Source: Serinus canaria | Taxonomy: Eukaryota; Chordata; Aves; Passeriformes; Fringillidae | Reading direction: 5' to 3' | Assembly (NCBI RefSeq): GCF_022539315.1 | Contig: NC_066323.1 | Span: 10,591,219 to 10,655,218 of the forward strand | DNA length: 64,000 nt | In this document: positions 50,376-64,000 of the stretch, in pieces | How the letters are laid out: each line of letters opens with the position of its first letter | Numbering within the stretch: position 1 is the first letter of the stretch | Program-made: the position numbers and the translations under genes | Notes under the pieces: generated by a model | Database searches by the model: none | The model's input: the letters and a program-made list of their open reading frames with translations, nothing else | What the model was told of the DNA's origin: nothing

Positions 50376-53300
50376 CTCCTAGCTCTGAAATGCTTGAGGC
50401 AGGCTCTGCTTCTGACAGGGCTGCCAGGATTTACCATGTGGGAATGTGTAAGTGATGCTCTTTATGTGCAGGATGGAGAGCTTGCAAACCTGCAGGTGAC
50501 ACCAGTCCAACACCAGCCTGGCTGTGCCAAAAAAGGCACCAGACTTGGTCCAGGGACCTGAAATCCCAGGCGTTGGTCTCTGCATCAGACCAGTGAGCTG
50601 ACGAAAGAACTGCTCTTGCCTGCTAGAAAAATGAATGGGATCACAAGAGCTTATTTCACACAGACTGGGCATGTCAGTCCTGACAAGGTCACATACGCAA
50701 GAGGTTACAAAAATGCTTCTAGGAGTCTTAATGAGAGCAGTCTGCTTTAAATTCTCAGGTGAAGTGAACACTGCTTGCCTGTGTGAAAGGCAGTAATATA
50801 ACCATCACACTTCAGATACCTACAGCATTTTGCAGGATTAACTAGTTAACCCTGTAGCCACTCTAACTAAATTTTGGTAAGGCATAATTACCCCCCATTT
50901 TATAGATCACAAGTAGCAGAATTTCTCCAAGCCCAAAATTCAGAGCCAGCAGTTCCCAGACTCTAGGCTGCCCTTGCTGCCATCTTCTCCAGACAGGTGG
51001 ATGAGCAAGGCCCATGCACGTGGGCACAAGAGACAGGCTGCAAACTACTTATCTGGCTGACAGGAGGGCCTGTGTTCATGATTTCTGAGGTTAAAGGAAC
51101 AACACACATTCCATGAGCAGGCTGAACACTTTGCCTTAAACAGAGTTGGAAACCTGATGGACTGACCACCTCCAGCTCATTTTGTTTTCACGTATCAAGG
51201 AAAATTGTCAAGTTAAAAGCCTTGTAGGCTGGTGATGCTCTTTATTTTATCATCTTGTACAGCAGCTTCCTGAAATCCTACTCGACAGTGAGTCAGCCCT
51301 GGGCAGAGGATCCTTCTTCTTCCTGGAAAGTAAACCCAAAGTCTGCTCCAATATCTCAGCATTCCCACTTGTGTAGAGTTTGCCAAGTTCTGCCCACAAA
51401 CATCTCAGAGCAGGTCTTTCACAAAGCACAGCCAACAGGACATGGATTGCCTGTGTACACTCCACACTAGGTTTTGTAGGATTTATGCTATCAGTAATGC
51501 GAGACCAAAGGCCCCACCTCAGTCAGCACTGCTCCTGAGGTATCAGTTTGATCTGGAGATGTTTTTTGTGTTTAAGGCCTTCTCAGCCCTCATATCCTCT
51601 TCTAGTAGATCCTAACCTGACTGTCCACCACTGGATTGATGCAGAAACCCTGTGACTGTGGTTTCAAAGCTGTGCCAGAGCCCCATCACAACAGCTGCAG
51701 CCAAAGGAGCAGCAAGAGGCTGCCCAAAGCTGGGACAGGCTGCCACAGTGCCCTGTGTGCCCTGGGGAGCCCTGAGTGAAGAGAGACACTGGGATGATGA
51801 AATGTTGTTACGGGCTCTGCTTTAACTGCTGCTGGACTTTGCACTGAGGCCAAACAGCCCTTCCTGCCTTGCCCAGGGACAGCTGCCTGTGACACAGGGC
51901 AACAAGGGCAGATGGGCACAGCAGCCTTGCACACTGCCTGGACCATCTTCCCAGGACTTGCTGCTGTGGATTTGTGATCCTGCTCTCATGCAGCAGCGAG
52001 CAGAAAAACTGCTGGACAGTTTGAAAATGTGGTTTTCAGCAAATGGGTCACATCACATCAGGAGCCAATGCCCCAGCAGGGATGGGAGATAAAGATTCCT
52101 CCCACACCCTTCCTCTCCTCATAGCTAGACAATGAATTTCCCATCATTGTCCTAGAGAAATCATCTCAGGGAAGATCTGGAGGAGGATAAGAAGGACCTT
52201 ACAGACTGGTTCAAAGAGTTTGGAGGCAATGCATGACAACACACCAAGTGCAGAGGCAGACAGTGGGGCAGCCAGCAGGAGCGGCACCCCGCTGTCGCAA
52301 TGAAGGGCAGGAGCCCGATGGAAAGGGACAGACAGCAACAGACTGTGCAAGCCCAGCGTGAGCAAAGTAGTCTGGTTGGAAATCCAGGCTCTGGGGAGCG
52401 GCTCAGTGCAGGCACAGCCTGTGTGAGCACCTGCAGATGGAGCTGCAAGAGCAGGTCCCGAGGAGCAGCAGCAGCAGCAGCATCCCCTGCCTGCAAAGCC
52501 CCGTGCGTGCGCGGTGGGTGAGGCAGGCAGCCAGGCAGGGCTGGAGAGGGACACAGAGTCTCTCACCTGGTCAGACTTTGTCTCAGGAAGGTGGAGGCTC
52601 ACCACGCTGAGAAATAATCGGGTTTAGAGGTGCTCTGCAACTGGTTTCCTAACAAGGGTGAGAAATCTGAGAGATGGGGATTAGACAAAAGTGCCCTGCC
52701 AACAGCAGAAGCACCTCAACCTTGTCAGGGCATTTGCTGGGAAAATAAGTTGAAAATGGTGTTCAGCACAGTTTAAGACAGGGAGTGGGACTACCATACT
52801 ATGAATCTGCAGAGCCAGCCTTCACCTTGCCAGGCTTTTCAATTAGCATAAATATTCAATATTCACTGACCCTGTCCCCAGGGCCTGGCTTTAGGAAATC
52901 CTGCTAGACCTTGCTCAGATTTCTGCCTTTTCCTGCAAGAACTCCTCTCAGAGGGGAAGGCTACATGTCACCTATTGTCACTCAAAACACTCTGTGACCT
53001 CCTCCAGTTTTGGGGAAAACTGTTCCTATGAGCCCTCCTTGCACACAGCCTCCCCTGGAGCAGTGGCCAGAACAATGTCCCCGTGTCCTCCAGCTGGATC
53101 TTGCCCCGGGGGAACCCGGGACTCCCTGCACATCTCCCTTTGGTGCCCCAGGGCAGTTCCCTGTGCAAGGCAGCTGCTCCGGGCTCTGCAGGGCTCTCAG
53201 TGCCTCTGCCAGGTGCCTCCCTGACCGCTGCAGTTCTCTGGCAGCTCGGCTGGCTGCACTCTCTGCTCCGCTTGGGAAGTGGCAGGGCTAAAAGGGAAAC

Positions 53301-53955
53301 TCAGCTCAGAGCCATCCAGGAGCAGCAGGTTCCTGCATTCTTGGTAACAAAGGAAAAAAGCCCTGACAACGCAGCAAGTGAGCAGAGCTGGGGGAGTTCA
53401 GCTGTACCTACATTTGTGTTAGTCCACCAGGGGAGGAACACTGGGGTGCTACAGCCCCTGTAGAATGCTCTGCTAGCTGGTAAAGCAAGTCTCTCTAAGC
53501 CATTGCACTTTGAAAAGAAACTCCATCCCTATGCACCCTTTCTGGGTGAGGCATTGGCCCCATTTTACCCGGGAAATATTTATTTTTTTGCTATTATTTG
53601 GTGTCAGGGCAGCCCGGAAGGGTGGGGGTGTACAAAGAGATGGTCAGCTGGCAAAAGAGAAAAAAAATGCTCAGCAATACAGAACAATGTCTGCAGCCCA
53701 GTTCATGTCTCTGCCGAGCTCCCCACAGTTCTCAGAGCCATCTCCTGGTGCCAGCAGCAGGATGCTGCTCCCGATGGGATGGAGCCCTACCCACGGCTTC
53801 ATTTCCCAGGCTCAGCTGCTCCAAAGTGACCCCACTCCCCGGGAAGGGGCTGCTCGATCCAACTATCTGGGAGGCCAAGCAAGGAAAGTCGTTCTTGGCA
53901 AGAGAGAAGGACCTGGGAGGCCCCCTCGGCTCAGGTGACCCCCATGGCAAACGGC
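50376..53955. other. Intergenic DNA without recognised genes
   Basis: Reading frames are short and unrecognised. A (AGC)6 run lies at 52464-52481 (on the minus strand it reads GCT, alanine or cysteine depending on frame). GC content rises modestly between 52.2 and 53.3 kb without reaching CpG-island density. No internal retroviral sequence follows the LTR. Confidence 0.5.
52464..52481. repeat. (AGC)6 trinucleotide repeat
   Basis: Six uninterrupted AGC units. There is no supporting evidence that they are coding. Confidence 0.85.
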
Positions 53956-54061
53956 TATAAATCCTCCCACTTCCCTGTGCAGCATTCCCGGGCACTCCCC
54001 CTCTCACTGGAGCTGGGGCTGGCTCTGCAAAGCATGTCAGTGCTGGCCAGCCTTGGAAGGT
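53956..54061 (+). promoter_or_regulatory. Possible TATA promoter with short first exon
   Basis: TATAAAT stands at 53956-53962. An ATG follows at 54034, and an AAG|GTAAAT donor-like site at 54059/54060. The spacing (TATA, about 30 bp, then a short leader exon ending at a donor) is right for a small first exon. Only eight codons plus two bases would be coding, with no homology available. A chance arrangement is quite possible. Confidence 0.2.
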
Positions 54062-55149
54062 AAATATGCAGCTGGCTGCCTTACTACTTATCAGAGGGTT
54101 TTTCTGGCTGAGAATAGAGCTGACTTTAACCAGTGCATGGCAGAGCTGGGCACAGGATGTCAGGTGGGCTTTGCCCAGCTCCCTGCAGGACCAGTTCTCC
54201 CAGATCCCTTAATCCAGCTTCATCAAAGGCTCAGTGTGGCCCTGCCAGCGAGCCGGGGGTGTGAGGGTGGCAGGGGGCACACTCAGCCCCCAGCTGGGAC
54301 TCACTCAGGCTCTGCATATGCTGCATTAGTGGTGAGCAGTGCATTTCCATGGGCACAGGGGCATAAGGATCAGGACTGGCACCGGTATCCCCCACGGATG
54401 TGCTGCCTGCTCAGCAAGTCTTTAAAGAATGGTTAATTTGATAGAGATTAGCTGAATCTCCCTATCTATCCTCAGAGCCTCTACCACCTCTGCTCATTTG
54501 CAACAGAAAGCTGGAAGACAATCTGCCTCATTGCCCTTCCTCCACTGGTTTTCTCCCAGCTCCATCCCATCACTCCAGCAAGGCTGCTCTCAGAGTCCCC
54601 ACATTCCACTGTCACCTTCTCACCTTACACCTCCACCAGCCTCCCCTTCTCAGCCAAGCCTCCAAGCACTTCCCCCTCTCCAAACCAACCCTCCCTTCCA
54701 GGATCACCCCGCTCTACCTCCTCCCCACCGCAGCCTCTCTCTTGCTGGCTTTTTCTCCCTCCATGTAAGCCTGCCAGGGAGGTTTGGGTATCTGTTCCCC
54801 GTGCTGGGGAAAGCCCTCTGGCAGGGCTGTTGCCTTGGCTCCCAGCCATGCAGCATCATAATTTCAGCTAGCCTGGGGCAGGGGGGAGTCCATGGGTGCC
54901 CCTGCCAAAGACCAGAAAGGTCCAGAAGCTTCCCGAGCGCTCTGCCTACGATTTAACATCGTTCACAGGTGCTCGGTACCCTGGAAACCCGGTTTATATA
55001 AGTGATTGCTAATCGCCACCACGGGGCTTACCCAGGGTAATGGCACATGAATCACACCCGGTGCAGGTTTCAGCACACGGGGAAATGAAATGCACAGCTG
55101 AGATCTGGCAGATAAGGGTGACACAAACTTGCTCCTGTTCCCAAGTGCC
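54062..55149. other. Intergenic DNA; TATA-like element near its right end
   Basis: The middle is pyrimidine-rich (54.5-54.75 kb, TCC-rich) with no recognised exon. TTTATATAAG lies at 54993-55002, about 160 bp left of a GC-rich patch. Nothing else is recognised. Confidence 0.4.
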
Positions 55150-55520
55150 AGCAAGGGATCACCGCTGCAGGAGGCGGGGTGCTGCTTTGGGGGGGCCTCT
55201 TTGGGGATGCTGCCTTGGGGATGCTGCTCGACACCGCGGCTCTCAGCACAAGCTGGCGGCAGGGCGATGGCAGCGCTGTGCCCGGGCCAGCAGCAGGGGA
55301 CAGGTGGCGGTGCGGTGGCCGGCGGGGCAGTGCGGCACAGCGGGGCACAGCACAGCCCGGGCAGGAGGGCTGCGAGCCGCTGCAGCCGGGCGGGGCGCCG
55401 GCAGATGGGATGAATCACGCTTTCCTCCCAGTTTCTCCCCATCGATTATGGAAGGAGCCGAGATGGCTGCTGCAGATACCGGGGTGCGGGTCCTGTCCCC
55501 CTGTTCCTCGGCTGCGCTGA
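55150..55520. promoter_or_regulatory. GC-rich, moderately CpG-rich patch
   Basis: The segment has many GGCGG, GCCGG and CGGGGC words and is distinctly richer in CpG than its surroundings, though weaker than the two islands to the left. Reading frames stay open here because of composition. A TATATAA element lies 150 bp to the left. It may be a promoter of an unrecognised transcript or an enhancer. Confidence 0.4.
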
Positions 55521-58500
55521 GACCCAGGACCCAGCCACCGAGGATTTGTAGCCCCTGACACAGAGACCCAGGATTTCTAAGATGTTTTTAAGATGTTTCT
55601 GGTACTTTGGTTAGGCAACGTCACTGCCTGCTCAGCATAGTTTGCAATGCAAACACCACACAGGGACCACTTCCTCTGGAGCTGCTCAGGACCTGCTAAA
55701 ACTCACCATCGCTTTTTTTTCCCCAGCTCAAGTCCTTAAGGCTTGACTTCCCATGCTTGATTCCCACCCAGCTTTCCGAGATTCAGCAATATTATCCCTG
55801 GGAGTTTTAAACTCAAATACATAAAAAAGTCGCGTGCAGTTAACCTAAATAACAAGCTTAAGATTTCCAAGAGACAGACCTGCCCAGCCCAGCCCGGCTA
55901 CCCAAGGTGTGTGGGCCTCTGAGTGATCACACCGGGTAGCATCTGGATATTTGCCATCAGCACCAAACCTTTCTATTAAACCGTTTTCTGCATTTTCTGG
56001 AGCTGCAATATTTCACATGGTCCTTTGCTTTAAATGGATGGAAGGAGTCATGGCTCCTGTACAGGGGAGTGTTCCAGCGAGGGACACATCTCTCACCTCT
56101 TTACCCTTGTGCAGTGCCTGCATTGGAGAGGTGCACCCCTGTGTTCAGACATCCTCACTCTCTGATTTTTTTTTCCTGCTTCAAAAACCATCAGTTTCGA
56201 GTGGCAGAATATCCCCCTGCTTTTAGGCAAGACCTGTGCTGAGAGCTATTGCTTAGAGGGTGCCGGCTCTCAGTTGCTCCACACTTCAGCCAGGAATGCC
56301 CTTCTTGCTTCTTTTTTTTTTTTTCTTTTTTTTTTTTTTTCCAGGAATGTTGTAAGTAAATTCACAGCTGAACAACAGTGGGAATAGAAGCCCTCAGAGC
56401 TGAGGGCTGCCTACGTTACAGGTATGGTAATTCCAAACTGATCCTCCTTTGTGCTGATAACAGGGCTGGCTATTGTTTCCCTGAAGTCCACATGTCTGAA
56501 AACACCGCAGGCATAGATAATTGCAGTGAGCATGTGCTTTTGAATCTGTTTCTAAAACACGCCTGGGATTTAAGCTTTTTAAAAATCATGACCCTGATTC
56601 TGCTTTTTTCAAACTCAAAAGCAAAAATTCCCTTGGCTCGAAATGAAGAAGGGTCTAGCTCTTAAATACAACTTACAAAGGGGAAAACGTGTCCCTCTTT
56701 TTCTTTTTTGTGATGAAAGAACAAAGTCTGAAAGCTTTCAGCACTTCCCCAGCTTCTTTCTCACCCCCACTCCCTTTAATTTTACTTCCATTTTTACGTG
56801 TAGAAAGTCAGATCTTATCTGAAGTGACAGGACAATTTGAAACTCTCCTGCTTTCATATTTTTCTCTGTTGATGATGCTCATTAGGTTAAGCTTTGTCTT
56901 TGGCTGTAACTGGTTTCTTTCAGCTTCTGTTTGGGCACTTGGCTCCCAAGGGCCACCCTTTCACCCTTTCATGTTGTGCCATTGGACAACTGAGACTGGA
57001 AACCTCATACAGTTAAAGAAAGGAAACGAGTTAGGGATAGCTGAATGAGCAGGATGCTCCCACAGGCTATTTTCTGGTGATAACCAAGGTACCTTTTGGT
57101 TTCTTTATTATCTAATAGGGTAATAGAGGTTTGGAGAGCATTTGCTTGGGCTCTGAACTTTCATTTTACTGTTGTTGGATGTGAGCTATTGCTCTGCAGT
57201 TCCTCCATCATGGACACACCAGCAAAACACATGACACACAGTAGAAAACAGGGGGAAAATCCTGAGTAAATTAAATTCAGTTAAATATTTCTAGGATAGG
57301 ACACATGAAAGGAAAAAAGAAAATTTGACCTGAGTACCTGTGTGCCTCTTCCCTATCTCCTCTTACACCCCAAATAATTTTGTCCTGCCCAAGGTATAAG
57401 GTGCTCAGAGTTACATCATTGTGGGGCTGGCTGAGCCAGGATGAAGCTGTAAACAAGTTGTTACTCAGGCCCAGTTCCCCCTGGTGTAGCAGGGCTGCAC
57501 GGCTGATGTTTGTGTCCTGGGTGCCTCGGCTCCTCCTAGTGTCCCAGCTCAGAGGGATTATAATTACATCTCACCTTACCGATCTTTTTGGCTTGCCTGA
57601 ATTGCTTCCACAGACCTGCTCGACTCGTTTGGCTGCTGCTTATTATTCAGCACAAGCCCCCACCCACTGCCCTTTCATGTACATTCATGTTTGTGTCTAA
57701 AAGCCACAGAGGGACATTTTTTGAGAGGGAAGGTGACGAGTGTTTGCCGCTGCCTGGACCCCCAACTCCCCAGAATTCTGGGGCCAGTGGTGGGGCAGGG
57801 GTGAGTCCTGTGCTTGTCTCAGTGCCCAAAGCAAGGACAAAACAGTGGCTGGTTTGGTGAGAGTGATTCACTCAGTTTCAAAATACGGAAAATTTAATGA
57901 GACGCTTCCTGAAACCTAAGATTTGCTCCCACAAGGCACAGGCCAAAGCACAAACCAGGATACAGCAAGAAGCTCAGGTGAGGGTGTAAATACAGACTCC
58001 ATCAGGGACAGAGTGGGTCCCTTCCTGCTCCACCACTTACAACTTCAGAGTAGGTATCACACAGGCAGATGCAGGTGGAAACAGCCTCTCCAGGTAAAAC
58101 TTTGCTCTCTCCAATGATTCCAGGTCCCAACTTCACACTGGCCCTTTGAGCAACATGGCTTGGACATTACCAGTGAGAATCCCTCACTGAACATGGGCTG
58201 CTTTTTCACTCTAGCCTTGATCCTACCTGTTGCAATTGTGTGTAGAGGAACATGATAAGAGTTAAGGATGTCACAGAAGATTTCAGACTGCTCTGATTCT
58301 GTGTGAAGAAATGGCTGCACAGCTCCATGAGCAGCAATGAAATGGAGGGGGGTTCTTGCAGCAGGCATCTGACTGACTTTGTATTTTGACAGTGTCCTTC
58401 AGACAATGACCTCGGCATATGGCCACAGTGAAGCTTGCACTCAAATCCATAAATTCCAGAGCGACTCTTGATCAAGTGTCTGATTCACCTGACTCTGAAG

Positions 58501-61500
58501 TCACACCATGATTTAGAAGCTGCTCCTCAGTAAGGTTGAATGGGAGAGCTGGGCTGAGTCAGGCACCAAGACTGCTGATCCACTGGTGTCAGCTGGGAAC
58601 GGGACGGGCTCCTAGCCTGTAGTTCCTCACTCAGGATTGTCCTCGTACCCATCAGGATCCCAAGCTTTCACCAAGCTGTGCCAAGGTGTCAGGAGCTGAG
58701 CTCCTTAAAGGGAGCAGTTCAGGCTGGACTCCCTGAAGAGCTGATGTGCATTTCCCCATCCTCTGCCCTAGATAGGCTCAAAGCCAAAACCAGGGCCACC
58801 TTGAACAAAGGCAGCCTTGCTGGTGCTGACCTTTGGCATATCCATCTGAAAGAGGGGAGATTTCATTCATGTTCCTGCTCTGGTCAGTTTGGAGGCTGCA
58901 ACTGTCCCCCAAGGCAATGCCCTAATCTTGAGGTGGTGGCTTCTCTGAGTGGCTTCCTGTCCTCCACTCCAGCTGAGGAGTGTCTGGGTGTGAAAACACT
59001 CATCAGGGACTCAGGACAACCTCACATGCTCCTGGTGAGTCAACCACCACTCTGGACATCTGAATGACTCAGTATCTGAACCCAAAGGCTGGGCTCCAGC
59101 AGGTGCCATCCCTCCATCCCTGCTCTTCAAGCACTGCTGTTGGGCCAACACTGTTGCAGGAAAGGGCTTCCTGGCTTCTATTTGGATGGCTGGACACAGG
59201 CATAGGGGGGAGAAGGGATCCTTCAGGTTTAATTCTGAGACACTGCTGGCATTGGAGCAAGCCTGAGCATGACTGGAGTGAGGCAGTTGGGACAGCAAAT
59301 TCCAGCGGAGGAGAAACTGCACCAGAACAAAAGAAGTTTGTTTGGGGACAGAAACACAAAGAAAAGTCCTCATTGTTGCAGCTTTAAGAGAGAGATTAAA
59401 CTGTTTCTAAAGTTAGGTTACTGCTCCCTGCCCCTAAGCCATTCCTCATTTGTCACCCAAATTATGTTTAGGCCTGGGGCAGCACCTACCTGTATTAAAC
59501 TGAATTATTTGCATCCAAAAAGAGTTGTTAAAAAAGAAGGTTCAGGCAATGCAACTTATCTTGCTTATCTGACCTCCCCTGGCATTATGGTGCTGTATCT
59601 GTGGCAGAGGCAGATGCAGAAAAATCTTCCTCTACCTGGACACTGCTGCTGGTGCTGCCAGCTCAGCCTGGATCTATGACCAGGCACCTACTCCCTGCTA
59701 AAGCTTCTGCTGACCTTAATGGAAAAGGGGAGAGCCTTTTTTGGTGACTCACAGCATTGAATATCATGTTGGGAAAAGAGCAGTTGAGATCAGTAAATTA
59801 GCTTGCTTTCATTTACAAGAGTGAGTGTTCTGTTGGATGGGAACAGGGAGGCAAAGGGTGGATTGTTTATCCAAAAGAAGAAAGGACTCAGTTTAAGTTT
59901 CGGTGGCTGCTGGAAGTCCAGAGTCAATAGCCAAGGATTGCCTCAGGGCACTTCCAGGTCGGAAAATCTGATGGCATTTTCAAAGAGTGCAAGTCTGCAG
60001 AGATTGTGGTCATTTCTGGATTAGAACTGATGTGAGCACCCAATTGAAGCAGGGGTTCACCACTGGTTTTGTCAGAGGCTTGTCAACCACATTTAGGATA
60101 TTTTTTTGTAACTCAAGGCCTTCCTATTCAATCAGCTGCCGTCACAAGCTTCAGAATCAAGGGAGGCCCTCTCCCAGTGGGGTCCAATCCATCCCTTTCC
60201 AGCAAAAGGAAAGGTGAACATGTTACATCTCCAATCTGCTGCCTGCTTAATTCAATCTAGATAAAAGCTGGCTGTAGCTCGTTACTGTTTACCGAATGGT
60301 AGCTATGGACAAGCTCTGTTGGTTTGAATATGGATCTCCACCAGATGAGAAAAGGGATATGATGCCAAAGGTAGCTGTTCTAGCAGGATAAAAGGAAAAC
60401 CTCTTCCCTTCCTGTGTTGTTACAACAAACAAATGGACTTAACCTTTTCCCAGTGGGATCTCCACACAAAAATAACAGAAATTGCCCCACAAATGGCAGC
60501 AGTTCCAAGCTTTCATTACTCTCATGATACCGCTAGAAGTCTTTTTCAAGCAGATGATGGAATCACGTCTAAGGTTCTGGCACTGGCCTTTGCAAACAGT
60601 CCAGCGTGTGTGTGTGCCACCTACACACATGCATGCTTGCATAAACACACTTTTTTTCCTGATGGTCCTAGTCAGAACAGATCCCCATTCTCCCCTCTAG
60701 TTAAACTTGGCCCTGCTGGAAGGCTCCCTGTGCTGGGCTGGGCTCTGTTACACTGACCTACACACACACAACTTTTCCAAAAGCCAGAATTACCCTGGGA
60801 GCCTAAATTCACCAGTCAGCTTCAAATTTGACTGCTCATCTGTAACAGAATCTCACTAGTTGGTTTTCACAAATGAACAAGACCAGCTACTGCTGCTTTT
60901 TTTAATTGCTTCCATCAAGCTTAATGGGATGTTGGAGCTGAATGAGTGTAAATATACAGAGGCGGTGTGGGAATGTGTCCCAGGTTGCACCCACCACATT
61001 CTTCTGGTCTTCTCTGCAAGAAGATATCATCACTACAGTAACAATCCTGAGCCATCCCACAGGTTTTGGGACGGATGGAGCCCACATCCTCCCTTCCCCA
61101 CCTGCCCCAGTCAACCAGAGATAAGTTGTGGGAAGCTGACTCTGCGCCCAGCCAGTTCCTCTGATCTGTGCATGCAGCTGCCTCCACAAACAGAATTAAA
61201 GCCACATGAGAAACATCCAGCAGGAAAAAATAAATCTCAGACATGGAAGAGATTTCACTGCCAATGGGAGCCCCAAGGATCATGGGGGCAGAGTTACTGG
61301 TGTTAGGAGCAGACCCATGCTTGTGGGGAGGGACATCTTTGCCATCCTAGGCTGGGTGTTATGGCACATCCAGCAGTGTGTGCACAGGTGGTCTCCACAA
61401 ATATGTGCAGCCACCTATCCTGGGAAGAAAAACACTGCTACTGGCACTGGGCAGAAACAGGCTTTCATAGGAAATCGCCTCAATTGCTCTTGAGAGGAAA

Positions 61501-64000
61501 AGCTATGACTCTGAGAGGAAATTTTCCATTTTTTATTAGCTACATTATAAGTTGTTTTGCAGTTGAATTCCATGGAAAGAAGGAAGAGTGTGTGTTTAGG
61601 TTTTATCAGCATTTTTTTTTTCTGAACTTCTATTAGTTCTGCAAAAAGATAACAACTCAAATGTCCTGAAAGAATCTCCTGTGGGAAGTCATGGATGTTG
61701 TAATCACTGTTTTAGCTCCCATTTGTCCAAGAGATGTAAATCAAAATTACCCATGTCACAGGGGAGTCCCAAACAAGCCTTTATCTAAATCTCATCATGG
61801 AAGAGATTAGCAGATCCACTGCTTTACTTGCACATCTCTGCTGTAGCAGGAAGGGAGCGGAGCTTGCCCTGCAGTTAATGTGCCATCTGTTCTGTGAGAA
61901 ATGCTTAAGTGAACTAAACAGGGCAAGACTATGGTGAGTTCTGGGACTCTCTGTGCTGTATTTGCCCTATCATTTCCATAGGTATGCCTTCTTTAAAATC
62001 AGTAGGAACAGCCAAGTTATGGCCCAGAAGGGAGTCAAGGTGCTGCAGGCTCAGGGACACCGAGCTCAACACTGGCTGCTTCATGGAGCTGTTACTGCAC
62101 TTCAGTCATGCATGAACAAGTTGATTTAAGTGTATATATTTGGATCTGTCCCACCCTTAATATATTATGTATTTTTCCAAGCTCTGAGCTGTTTGTATGG
62201 CACCTGGCACAGCTTAGCTGAAGCCACTGCTCAGAGGGGCTGAGGGCTGACACCATTTATGTAACACTGAAATAATTTGGGTAAAAGTGCACCAATGGAA
62301 ACCTCTGCAAGTTCGTGTGCACTGTGTGTCACTGCCCCTTTTGCACAGCACAGATTTCATTACCCAGGTGAATAATAGGAGGAAAGGGAGGGCTAAGTTC
62401 TGAACACCAGGACACAGATAAGCAAGTTTGTCCATATTAGAAGGGGGTAAGCTGGCTTAGAGTAGGTACTTTACAAAACAGTTTGAATCCCCTCCAAAGC
62501 CCTTGTATTTTTGGGTCCAAGCAGATAAAGCAATGCAATCCTTCAAGTGTTCTTGGTGTTGACACACACTGCTGAGCTCTGTGTATGCCAAGATAAAGAG
62601 GCAGCCTCCAGTAGTCCATTATTCAGTGCTAGACAGCTTGATTATGATGGAAACAAACTACTCTTTTGCAATATTGACATTGTGATCTATGGCAACAAGT
62701 TCTAAAAGGCCTGTCACATTTTGAACTACTGCTACAGCTGTAATTAATGTTTTTAACTTATTTCAAAACACCTGATATGTCTTCTTTGGAAAAAGGTTCA
62801 TGCCGAGTGCAATTCTGTAAGAGCAATTTTCATCTGCTCTGAACTGTGGTCTTGATATCATCATCTTTCAAAGCTGGCCTGAGCCTGGCTCTGGGAACAA
62901 ATTGTAAGGAAATTCCTATTAAAACATTGTCTTGCAGTGATAAGAGCTGCTCTGAATCAGGACTAACTCTTGCCTTCAGTAGAAATAGGTGTGTGCAAGG
63001 AAAATTTCATCATTCCTCTGAAACATAGGACTCCAGGCAGACTCTTACTTAATGTTCCAGTTTCTGAGGAATTCTGTGGCAAGCCTGGGAGCTTTGCTGA
63101 CCTGCCTTGCCCAGGGAGTCATTGGTGCCAGCAGTGTGGTCCTACCCCACCACTCTGCTTTCCTCCCTTGCCTCTGAGCTGCAGGGTCTCAGCCCAGCTC
63201 CCTGCCTTCTGCTGGCCTGAGCACCCACTGGCAAACCCAGCAGAGAGCTCTTCACTCAGTGTGAGTGAAGAGAGTGCAGAGATGGCAAAAAGAAGGACTC
63301 AAGAACACATGGCTGGTAAGGATGGGGCAAGGGAGACTTCTCCCTTTCCAGGGCAGCCTGAGGGCTGAGTGCTCCATCTGTATCCTGTGCCTGCAGAGTC
63401 AATAACTCCTCACGCCTGGGTAGCCCCACACCAGCACACACAGAGCTCCCTGAGTGTGTGGTGCATTTGTGGAGGAGGAGAAGCACCAGCACAGATGACA
63501 GAAGACCCAAGTCCAAAGCCTCCTGGATCTGCAGGCACTTCACTTGGTTTCAGGCATTTAGGGTTCAGGGCTATGGTTTGCCTGCTGCCCATCTGTAAGC
63601 AGAATGAAGACACTCCTGACTCACTTGGCTGCTCTGAGGATGGTGAAGAATTTAGGTGTAAAGAGCCATGTAAGCCTTGTGGAGAGAAATACTTGCTCTG
63701 GAGTTAGCTTGAATTTCAAACAAGTGTTTTCTATATCTGCAGGGCTCGGTCCTGCAGTGTTACCCTGAAAGATGCAGCAGACAGCCTGGAGCAGTCCCAT
63801 GAGCTCAAGCACTGCACAGGTGTAAGCAATTACTACTAGCAAATCTATCAGGCAAAGAGAGAGGCGTGTTTGAGCCAGGACAATGTTGTATCCCAAAGCA
63901 GGACCTGATCAGAACAGTAATTATTTGCTGGCTGTCTGTCTAGTATCACCCTGGCACCCCAGTCTGTGTGTTGAGATAATTTTTATTGTTTCTGCTATCA
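55521..64000. other. Intergenic DNA without recognised genes
   Basis: This is AT-richer, CpG-poor sequence with short frames only. It contains the T-rich tract at 56312-56340 and short (GT)/(CA) runs near 60.6-60.77 kb. I see no RNA gene or mobile-element hallmark in it. Confidence 0.5.
56312..56340. repeat. Poly-T tract (13 T, C, 15 T)
   Basis: A T-run interrupted once by C. It is followed by CCAGGAATGTTG, and CAGGAATG also occurs just before the tract at 56291. This short shared word on both sides is compatible with a target-site-like duplication, but nothing recognisable lies between except the T-run. Confidence 0.8.

Noticed and set aside
1..64000. CRISPR arrays, bacterial operons or phage-like systems
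   Set aside because: The composition, CR1 and LTR elements, CpG islands and a spliced vertebrate gene show eukaryotic DNA. No regularly spaced repeats of CRISPR type are present.

Overview
The window looks like bird nuclear DNA. It is mostly non-coding and repeat-poor. It carries a CR1 LINE 3' tail with the avian ending, one bird-type solo ERV LTR, scattered poly-A/T and simple repeats, and sharply bounded CpG islands in otherwise CpG-poor sequence. I cannot name the species. A CR1 tail also occurs in turtles and crocodilians, so 'bird' is an inference, though a fairly strong one.

The only protein-coding sequence I can support is the first coding exon of P3H2 (prolyl 3-hydroxylase 2, also called LEPREL1) on the minus strand at 29738-30193. 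It sits in a CpG island of about 1 kb that should be its promoter. The exon encodes a signal peptide, the first TPR-like segment and two CXXXC motifs, and ends at a consensus splice donor. The gene therefore runs leftward, and positions 1-29737 are presumed to be intron 1. I could not recognise exon 2 or any later exon there.

Right of the CpG island (30.8-64 kb) lies the upstream intergenic side. It holds no gene I recognise. Its main features are a (TTTG)n/(TTTGG)n microsatellite at 36.1 kb, a perfect 21-bp palindrome at 46.0 kb and a 41-bp tandem duplication at 47.2 kb. A composite locus at 49.26-50.38 kb follows: a five-copy 23-bp minisatellite, a second CpG island and a complete 606-bp solo LTR with 9-bp inverted termini. 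A TATA box with a nearby splice donor lies at 54.0 kb, and a third GC-rich patch at 55.2-55.5 kb.

The presumed intron holds two near-perfect hairpins (15.2 and 26.5 kb), a perfect CRE palindrome (22.0 kb) and the CR1 fragment (3.6 kb). The open reading frames of 200-290 codons in the CpG islands are best explained by high GC content or by the 23-bp repeat, not by genes. I found no clearly novel multi-gene system. The most unusual items are the composite CpG/minisatellite/LTR locus and the hairpins.
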